From Bacteroidales bacterium UBA1176 (lineage in GTDB: Bacteria > Bacteroidota > Bacteroidia > Bacteroidales > WCHB1-69): a DNA stretch of 47,694 nt. Made by a program: the position numbers and the translations under genes. This document shows, piece by piece, positions 25,929 through 31,983 of this stretch (position 1 is its first letter; each line of letters begins with the position of its first letter). The notes under the pieces were generated by a model, which worked only from the letters and a program-made list of their open reading frames with translations, did not search any database and was not told the DNA's origin. The stretch lies in contig DBYW01000038.1 of the NCBI GenBank assembly GCA_002311645.1, positions 5,549-53,242 on the forward strand. Direction: 5' to 3'.

Positions 25929-25999
25929 TCCCGCAGATCTCGCAGATTTGCGCAGAAAAAAGTCTGCGTTGATCTGCGTGTCTGTGGGAGATTTTTTAT
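25929..25999. terminator. Long hairpin built from CGCAGAT words, with a T-run: probable terminator/intergenic repeat
   Basis: Within the 168 bases after the efflux operon, CGCAGATC (25932-25939) pairs with GATCTGCG (25971-25978), an inner CGCAGA/TCTGCG pair stacks inside, and TCCC/GGGA close the outside; TTTTTT follows. The repeated CGCAGAT word resembles a family of intergenic repeats seen in many Bacteroidetes. It probably ends the efflux transcript. Confidence 0.6.
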
Positions 26000-26029
26000 T
26001 GCCGTTATATTTTCTAATATGAAAAGTTG

Positions 26030-26037
26030 TATTTTTG
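26030..26037 (+). promoter_or_regulatory. Bacteroidetes -7 promoter element TATTTTTG
   Basis: Lies 23 bases before the ATG at 26061 and inside the longer open frame beginning at 26019; this supports 26061 as the real start of the nucleotidyltransferase gene. Confidence 0.6.
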
Positions 26038-26060
26038 CGGATTGGAAAAACAGTCTGATT

Positions 26061-26357
26061 ATGAGTGCCGAAATGATGTCGAACATGTTAGCGGAGTATT
26101 TCAAAACAAAACCCGTTTTGAAGGCTTGGCTGTTTGGTTCTTTCGCCCGCGGAGAGGAAACATCTCAAAGCGATGTGGATATCCTCATCGTGTTGGATCA
26201 CACCCAGACTGTAGGAATGGATTTTTTCGGTATGTATGAGGAATTAAAGGATCTTTTGGGCCGGAATGTGGATCTTGTGACAGATCGGTCATTGGCTCCT
26301 TTTGCCCGAAAAAGTGTAGAACAAGACAGAAAATTGGTTTATGAGAGAAGCGCGTAG
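26061..26357 (+). CDS. MNT-family nucleotidyltransferase antitoxin (MntA-like)
   Basis: A 98-residue minimal nucleotidyltransferase. The catalytic signature GS-x10-DxD is intact (Gly26-Ser27, Asp38 and Asp40; GSFARGEETSQSDVD), and a later Asp in NVDLV provides the usual third acid. Known MntA proteins neutralise their partner HEPN toxin by AMPylating a Tyr next to the HEPN RNase motif. The stop overlaps the remains of a HEPN gene by 17 bases. Because that toxin is broken, the gene appears to be an orphan antitoxin. The paralogue at 46579-46866 shares much of its N-terminal half. Confidence 0.88.
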   Translation: MSAEMMSNMLAEYFKTKPVLKAWLFGSFARGEETSQSDVDILIVLDHTQTVGMDFFGMYEELKDLLGRNVDLVTDRSLAPFARKSVEQDRKLVYERSA

Positions 26358-26542
26358 GGACAAGGAAAAATTGGAAAAGGGTGAAAGGGATGCGCAATTA
26401 CATTGTTCATGAGTGTTTCCAGATTGATGACATAGTAGTATGGGAAGTTGCCACGAAGAGTCTTGTTGAACTAAAAGAACAAATCTCTCAATATCTGGAG
26501 GAGACAAATTGGAACGAGAGGGAAGAGAGCGAAACTGTATAA
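26341..26542 (+). pseudogene. HEPN-domain toxin (DUF86/HepT type) with internal deletion and frameshift
   Basis: The frame from ATG 26341 gives MREARRDKEKLEK, the usual start of DUF86/HepT proteins, and stops at 26412. The other frame (from about 26381 to 26542) then gives KGMRNYIVHECFQIDD and SLVELKEQISQYLEE, the usual C-terminal part with the RxxxxH RNase motif (Arg-Asn-Tyr-Ile-Val-His). About 70 residues between are missing and the two parts are out of frame. The Tyr two residues after the His (HxY), the AMPylation target in characterised HepT proteins, is Cys here. No functional toxin can be made. Confidence 0.82.
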
Positions 26543-26889
26543 TAAACAGACAATAAATAAGTAATTATTCATATTATTTCTGGCAAAATAAGTAGTAACG
26601 AAACAGAATGCCTATGAGCAAAATCGCATAATTCTGTTATGCACACCATAGAATAGGAAAAAGCGAAGTGTCTTTTACACTGGATCCTTTGAAACTCAGA
26701 CACTTTCAGATGGACATTCCCGGAGTAAAGCAGCGACGCCCCCGCCGTATGGCGTGGGCTTTACTCGTTGTGATTGGGAATGTCAGGTAGTTGAAGACCT
26801 CAAGGAATCCAATGAAAGCGAAAAAGTACTACGTTTATGTGCCATATGGAATAGCAATTTTAGATATTTATAAACAAAACAATATTCTT
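26543..26889 (+). ncRNA. Gene-free leader region with a long imperfect hairpin (26713-26784)
   Basis: No gene was found in these 347 bases. GACATTCCC (26713-26721) pairs with GGGAATGTC (26776-26784), GAGTAAAGC (26723-26731) with GCTTTACTC (26758-26766), and an apical CGCC-GTAT-GGCG (26743-26754) closes it: about 22 base pairs with a 9-base internal loop on the 3' side. No T-run follows. It lies about 105 bases before the start of the large surface-protein gene. It may be a structured leader, a small RNA, or the end of a degenerate mobile element; the ncRNA label is tentative. Confidence 0.35.
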
Positions 26890-29800
26890 ATGAAACGATA
26901 TTTAAGTATTGCGGGGATTTTTTTCTTTGTTTTGATGGCGGGAACGGTCGGAATGACAGCACAAACCGTAACCTTAAAATTCACCGGACGCGATGCGGGA
27001 AACCAGTATGTGAGGCTCAACAAGGTGGTCATCAACAACTTGACCAAGAACTGGCAGGAGACCATCTGGTGGCCTGACACTGTGTTGACCATGCAGAACG
27101 GAACAGGTATTGATGATTATACCGAAAATGAAGGTTTTACCTTGTCGCAGAACAATCCGAACCCGTTCAGCGGCACCACCGATGTCACCTTGACGGTTGC
27201 AGAGGAAGAGGCGGTGACATTGCAAATTGCCGATGTGAACGGACGCACAATTGTAGAGACGCAAAATTTTGCATCACTACAGCCAGGCGACCACCAATTC
27301 AGCATTTCCATATCCACAGTTGGCACATACGTGATGACTGCCCGCCAAAATGGGAAAACCTCATCCATCAAGATGATATGCAATGGTGGTGGTGGAACCA
27401 ACACCATACACTACCTTGGCTCGGCACAGAGTCTCACATACATGTTGAAATCCGCCACCAACAAGCCGTTCAATTACGGCGACATGATGGAGTATATTGG
27501 TTATGCCACCATCAACGGTACGGAAGTGGAGAGTCAGCGCATTACACAGGCGCAGGGTACGTCTCAAACTTTTACGTTGCAGTTCGCAGTAATGCAGCAA
27601 CCCAATGTGCCTACAGGAGTTACAGTTACGAATGTGGGAAGTTCCTCATCACCACAAATTCAAATATCATGGAATCCCGTTTCCAATGCAACGAGCTACA
27701 AGGTGTATAGAAGTTCGACAATCGGCGGCACGTATTACCAGATAGGCTCGGCAACACCCGACACCTATTTGTATGATAACAGTCCGATGATCGGTTACAA
27801 CTACTATAAAGTGAAAGCGGTGAACAGTGTGGGTGAGAGTGGTTTTAGTTCCTACGCATTCTACAATAACGTTCTACTTCCTACTGTGATTACCAACCCT
27901 GTAAACAGTTTTACGGCTACGACTGCTATTTGTGGCGGCAACGTGACATCAGATGGTGGAGCAACAGTGACAGAACGCGGTGTGTGCTGGAGTAGTACCT
28001 CAACGAACCCAGCAATAAATGATAATCATCAGGCGGCCAATGGTAGCGGTACAGGATCTTTTAGCCTTAATGCTACGGGATTGTCTCCGAACACCACTTA
28101 TTATATGAAGGCTTATGCTGTCAATAGTGCAGGAATCGGGTATGGTAACACAGAACAATTCACAACACCTTGTAATACAGTGAATATTAGCATCTCTGGT
28201 AACACAACTATTAACCAAGGGGGGAATACGACCCTTACGGCAACAGGTGCAAACACATATCACTGGAGTAATGGTTCCAATGCAGCAAGTGTCACAGTCA
28301 GCCCGACAACTACCACGACATTTACAGTTACAGGAACTGACGGTTACGGTTGTACTGGCACTGCAAGCGTCACAGTGACTGTTAATAATCCTCCAACGGT
28401 GAGCACCAACTCTGTGACAACATTCACAGCTACTACGGCTATCTGCGGGGGCAATGTTACGAGCAACGGCACAATAATAACTGAACGAGGGATCTGTTGG
28501 AGTTCAACAACAACGAACCCAACACTTAACGACAGTCACAAAGCGTATGGTAGTGGTTCGGGAGCTTTTAGCTTTAACATTTCAGGATTAGCGGCCAACA
28601 CCACCTATTATGTGAAAGCGTATGCAACATACAGTGGAGAAACGGTTTATGGTACTATGAAGTCCTTTACTACTTCATCTTTCACTTGTGGGACATCTGC
28701 CACTGATTACGACGGCAATAGTTACAACACAGTGCAGATTGGCCAGCAGTGTTGGATGGCAGAGAATTTAAAAACCACCCATCTTAATAATGGTGTTTCC
28801 ATTCCCTTGGTGCAGGATTCCACTTCTTGGGGAAATTTCTCTTCTGCTGCCTATTGCTATTACAATTTATCCTCATACGGATGTTTGTACAATTATTATG
28901 CAGTAGATGGCAATCAGCTGTGTCCGTCTGGCTGGCATGTGCCTGCATACGATGAAGTTTTCACAGAACTGTATAATTCATTGGAAGGAGCGAGTGTTGG
29001 AGGCAAAATGAAAACAACGGGTACGACATACTGGTTGTCTCCGAACGAAGGAGCTACCAACAGCTCTGGATTTTCTGCTCGGGGTGGCGGCTATCGGTGG
29101 ACAAGCAATTCTGAAGCAAACTATTTAAATGTCAAAGAATATGGTTTGTTTTGGATTTCCACCTCATATGATGGCTCTTATGCATACGATTATGATTTGG
29201 AGTATAATGAATCGTCACTATATCGTAGGGGATATTCATTTGTTGACTATGCATTTGATAAAAGATATGGGTTATCTGTTCGCTGTCTTCGTGGTGATAT
29301 TCCTCCGGTGACAACTCCTACAGTGGTCACCTATAGTGTTACCAATACATCTTCGGATACTGCAACTTGTGTTGGATATATTACCGCCATGGGTAATACT
29401 GCCATTACCGCCAAAGGTGTTTGTTGGAGCACATCTCCGAATCCGACAATAAGCAATAACCACACCAACGAAGGTGGAGGTATGACGTCTTTCACGAGTA
29501 GTATTACCGGTTTGTCAGCGAACACCACATATTATGTGCGCGCATATGCCACAAACAGTGCGGGAACGGCGTATGGGGAGCAACAGAGCCTCACAATCAT
29601 AGGCACAGTATCTCCTCCTCCTTGCAATGTGTCCGACCAGTGCGGATACACCTTCTACCTTACCGACTCTTACGGTGACGGTTGGAACAACGGTTCCTTG
29701 GCTGTGGTGCAAAATGGGGTCACAGTTGCGAACATTACTTTGACAGATGGTTCCTCTGGCACAGAGACAGTGATGCTGTGTGACAACCAATCTACTTCCC

Positions 29801-31392
29801 TCGTTTGGATCCCAGGCAGCTATGTTGGTGAAGTCGGATTCTCCCTTGAGGACAATTCCGGTAATGTTGTTTGCTCCTACTCGGCTGGCAGTATGTCCTC
29901 CTATACGACCTACACTTTCATCGCAGGATGCCAACAGCTCAATGCCCCCACAGGTGTCACTGCCACTAATGTGGGAAGTTCTTCTTCACCACAAATCCAA
30001 ATATCATGGAACTCCGTTTCCACCGCGACGAGCTATAAGGTGTATAGAAGTTCTTCTTCTAACGGCACGTACTCCCAAATAGGTTCGGCTACATCCAACA
30101 CCTATTTGTATGATTACAGTCCGATGACAGGATACAATTACTACAAAGTGAAGGCGGTGAACAGTGCGGGTGAAAGCCCCTACAGTTCGTATGCATATTA
30201 TTACTACTCCGCCACAACCGTTCCCAATGCCCCAACAGGAGTCACGGTAATTAATGTGGGAAGCTCCTCATCACCTCAAATTGAAATATCATGGAACTCC
30301 GTCTCCAATGCAACGAGCTACAAGGTGTATAGAAGCTCGACCGCCACAGGAACTTATTCCCAAATAAGTTCGGCTACATCCAACACCTATTTGTATGATT
30401 ACAGTCCGATGACAGGATATAATTACTACAAAGTGAAAGCGGTGAACAGTGCGGGCGAAAGTTCTTTCAGCTCGTATGACTATTATTACTACTCCACCAC
30501 AACCGTTCCCAATGCCCCAACAGGAGTCACGGCAATTAATGTGGGAAGCTCCTCATCACCTCAAATTGAAATATCATGGAACTCCGTTTCCAATGCAACG
30601 AGCTACAAGGTGTATAGAAGCTCAACCGCCACAGGAACTTATTCCCAAATAAGCTCGGCTACATCCAACACCTATTTGTATGATTACAGTCCGATGACAG
30701 GCTATAATTACTACAAAGTAAAAGCGTTGAACAGTGCGGGTGAAAGTTCCTACAGTTCGTATGCGTATTATAACAACTCTGGTGGTGGAGGTGGCACAAC
30801 GTATTCTCCTTGTCCACCTACTGTTTCCGTTAGCGGAACCTCTACACAAACGGTTTCATGGACACCTGTAACGACTACTGGTTGTGGAGCACCAACTTCG
30901 TACGAAGTGTATAAATACGTGCCTTGCTCTGATGGAACGTCATGGGAGTTAAAAACTACAACGACCTCCACCTCTTATCATTGTTCATCTTCCAATATTC
31001 ACCCTGGAGTAAATAGATATATAGTGAAAGCCATTAATAGTAGTGGCAGTATTATTAGTTTGCCTGCAACCAGTGCATCGGTCTCGTTATCAACCCCCTC
31101 TTCATTTACTGTACAGAAACTAAGTGGCGGATATCTTAAATTCACATGGTCGGCAGTGTCAAAAGCAACGGGCTACCATATTATGATGTCTGATACCCCA
31201 AGTGGCTCATATAGTGGTGAATATGCTATGTTTGAACAAGTTGATGATGGAACTACAACAACCAAAACAGTATATTATCCAGGAACACCTGGCACCACTA
31301 TGTATTTTAAAATAAGAGCCTATTACTATTGTGCTGACGATGCCATTTATATATTAAGTAATTTATCTACATACAAAAGTGTTACTTTTTAA
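26890..31392 (+). CDS. Large secreted multi-domain FN3/FSMPD protein with an N-terminal T9SS-like module
   Basis: A 1500-residue exported protein. In order: signal peptide (about 1-24); a short beta region; a domain like the T9SS type A sorting domain (about 80-163; LSQNNPNPFSGTTDV to GTYVMTARQNGKTSSIKM); a first FN3-like module (237-325); a module with ICGGNVTS and TERGVCWSS (331-427); a PKD/Ig-like stretch rich in Thr (428-500); a second ICGGNVTS module (502-597); an FSMPD domain (601-801; WMAENLKTT, LCPSGWHVP); a third 'GVCWS' module (808-907); a domain with YTFYLTDSYGDGWNN (912-1015); three near-identical FN3 units (1018-1297); and two further FN3-like regions. No sorting domain is at the C terminus. 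The start at 26890 was chosen for the signal peptide; upstream codons are non-homologous. Probably a surface or secreted adhesin-like protein. Confidence 0.8.
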   Translation: MKRYLSIAGIFFFVLMAGTVGMTAQTVTLKFTGRDAGNQYVRLNKVVINNLTKNWQETIWWPDTVLTMQNGTGIDDYTENEGFTLSQNNPNPFSGTTDVTLTVAEEEAVTLQIADVNGRTIVETQNFASLQPGDHQFSISISTVGTYVMTARQNGKTSSIKMICNGGGGTNTIHYLGSAQSLTYMLKSATNKPFNYGDMMEYIGYATINGTEVESQRITQAQGTSQTFTLQFAVMQQPNVPTGVTVTNVGSSSSPQIQISWNPVSNATSYKVYRSSTIGGTYYQIGSATPDTYLYDNSPMIGYNYYKVKAVNSVGESGFSSYAFYNNVLLPTVITNPVNSFTATTAICGGNVTSDGGATVTERGVCWSSTSTNPAINDNHQAANGSGTGSFSLNATGLSPNTTYYMKAYAVNSAGIGYGNTEQFTTPCNTVNISISGNTTINQGGNTTLTATGANTYHWSNGSNAASVTVSPTTTTTFTVTGTDGYGCTGTASVTVTVNNPPTVSTNSVTTFTATTAICGGNVTSNGTIITERGICWSSTTTNPTLNDSHKAYGSGSGAFSFNISGLAANTTYYVKAYATYSGETVYGTMKSFTTSSFTCGTSATDYDGNSYNTVQIGQQCWMAENLKTTHLNNGVSIPLVQDSTSWGNFSSAAYCYYNLSSYGCLYNYYAVDGNQLCPSGWHVPAYDEVFTELYNSLEGASVGGKMKTTGTTYWLSPNEGATNSSGFSARGGGYRWTSNSEANYLNVKEYGLFWISTSYDGSYAYDYDLEYNESSLYRRGYSFVDYAFDKRYGLSVRCLRGDIPPVTTPTVVTYSVTNTSSDTATCVGYITAMGNTAITAKGVCWSTSPNPTISNNHTNEGGGMTSFTSSITGLSANTTYYVRAYATNSAGTAYGEQQSLTIIGTVSPPPCNVSDQCGYTFYLTDSYGDGWNNGSLAVVQNGVTVANITLTDGSSGTETVMLCDNQSTSLVWIPGSYVGEVGFSLEDNSGNVVCSYSAGSMSSYTTYTFIAGCQQLNAPTGVTATNVGSSSSPQIQISWNSVSTATSYKVYRSSSSNGTYSQIGSATSNTYLYDYSPMTGYNYYKVKAVNSAGESPYSSYAYYYYSATTVPNAPTGVTVINVGSSSSPQIEISWNSVSNATSYKVYRSSTATGTYSQISSATSNTYLYDYSPMTGYNYYKVKAVNSAGESSFSSYDYYYYSTTTVPNAPTGVTAINVGSSSSPQIEISWNSVSNATSYKVYRSSTATGTYSQISSATSNTYLYDYSPMTGYNYYKVKALNSAGESSYSSYAYYNNSGGGGGTTYSPCPPTVSVSGTSTQTVSWTPVTTTGCGAPTSYEVYKYVPCSDGTSWELKTTTTSTSYHCSSSNIHPGVNRYIVKAINSSGSIISLPATSASVSLSTPSSFTVQKLSGGYLKFTWSAVSKATGYHIMMSDTPSGSYSGEYAMFEQVDDGTTTTKTVYYPGTPGTTMYFKIRAYYYCADDAIYILSNLSTYKSVTF
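29941..30795 (+). repeat. Three tandem 285-bp repeats encoding FN3 modules
   Basis: Units start at 29941, 30226 and 30511, a period of exactly 285 bp (95 codons). Units 2 and 3 differ at few positions across most of their length; unit 1 is more diverged and a fourth, older copy lies at about 27604. The frame is preserved, so unit number can change without disrupting the protein. Confidence 0.92.
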
Positions 31393-31422
31393 AGATGAAA
31401 TTTCGAGAGGGGCTTTGACTAT

Positions 31423-31452
31423 AAAAAAAACAGGGCTTTGCCCTGTTTTTTT
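31423..31452. terminator. Bidirectional terminator between the surface-protein gene and rubredoxin
   Basis: An A-run (31423-31430), CAGGGC (31431-31436), loop TTT, GCCCTG (31440-31445) and a T-run (31446-31452). It reads as a terminator in both directions, 30 bases after the stop of the large gene and 5 bases after the stop of rubredoxin. Confidence 0.88.
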
Positions 31453-31612
31453 ATGCTTCTGGTTCGAAATCCTCTTTGCCGACGCCGCACATGGGGCAGC
31501 ACCAGCTGTCGGGGAGTTCCTCAAACGGGGTGCCGGGGGCTATGCCGTTGTCGGGATCGCCCTCTGCGGGATCGTAAACGTGACCGCAAACTTTGCATAC
31601 ATACTTTTCCAT
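31451..31612 (-). CDS. Rubredoxin
   Basis: A 53-residue iron-sulfur-less single-iron electron carrier. Two CxxCG-type knuckles bind Fe: Cys6 and Cys9 (CKVCG), and Cys39 and Cys42 (CPMCG); the adjacent Cys38 is extra. The standard rubredoxin sequence YDPAEGDPDNGIAPGTPFE is present. It serves in electron transfer to oxygen- or peroxide-detoxifying enzymes in anaerobes; the partner is not in the window. The start at 31612 was chosen over an in-frame codon at 31687 because the promoter element sits between them. Confidence 0.95.
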   Translation of the reverse strand: MEKYVCKVCGHVYDPAEGDPDNGIAPGTPFEELPDSWCCPMCGVGKEDFEPEA

Positions 31613-31658
31613 AGTGTTGTTTTTTGGGGTTGATGAATAATACGTTAAAAAAACGGGG

Positions 31659-31666
31659 CAAAGATA
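31659..31666 (-). promoter_or_regulatory. Bacteroidetes -7 promoter element for rubredoxin (TATCTTTG on minus strand)
   Basis: CAAAGATA on the plus strand, 46 bases before the rubredoxin ATG. It lies inside the longer open frame that begins at 31687, supporting the shorter start. Confidence 0.6.
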
Positions 31667-31754
31667 CAAAAAAAAGTGGTCTGGCATCCGCCATAGACGT
31701 TACACACCTGTTGTCATATTTAACAATTTTTTCTTAACATTACAATAACAATGT

Positions 31755-31846
31755 GAAGGTAACCGGATTTTTGAATGAAGTAATTGCCAAATGTAGGTGG
31801 GACTATTGTTTATTGTTAATGTAGGTGGGACTTACCGATTACCTTC
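31755..31846. repeat. Direct and inverted repeats in the rubredoxin/helicase intergenic region
   Basis: The 371 bases between rubredoxin and the helicase gene hold no gene. AATGTAGGTGGGACT occurs twice exactly (31790-31804 and 31818-31832, 28-bp spacing). GAAGGTAA (31755-31762) is inverted at 31839-31846 (TTACCTTC), and ACAATGTGA recurs on both sides. Spaced direct repeats of this kind could be operator sites, or a degenerate mobile element end. Confidence 0.5.
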
Positions 31847-31954
31847 GCTAAACAATGTGACGGCAAAAATATAAAAATAATTAACAAAAATCAGCCCACC
31901 ATTGAAAAAAGTTGTTAACACGATATTAACATAATATAGTTGGTGAAAATTTCG

Positions 31955-31962
31955 TAATTTTG
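31955..31962 (+). promoter_or_regulatory. Bacteroidetes -7 promoter element TAATTTTG
   Basis: Ends 21 bases before the ATG at 31984. The longer frame from 31960 (TTG) would start inside it, so 31984 is taken as the helicase start. Confidence 0.6.
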
Positions 31963-31983
31963 CACCCTTTAAAAAAGAGCGAG

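Noticed and set aside
26543..26889. Insertion-sequence remnant with terminal inverted repeats
   Set aside because: The inverted arms are only about 9 bp and 70 bases apart, with no target duplication or transposase fragment; kept as a hairpin only.
27598..30780. CRISPR-like array
   Set aside because: The repeats are 285 bp, in frame and encode FN3 modules; no short direct repeats with unique spacers.
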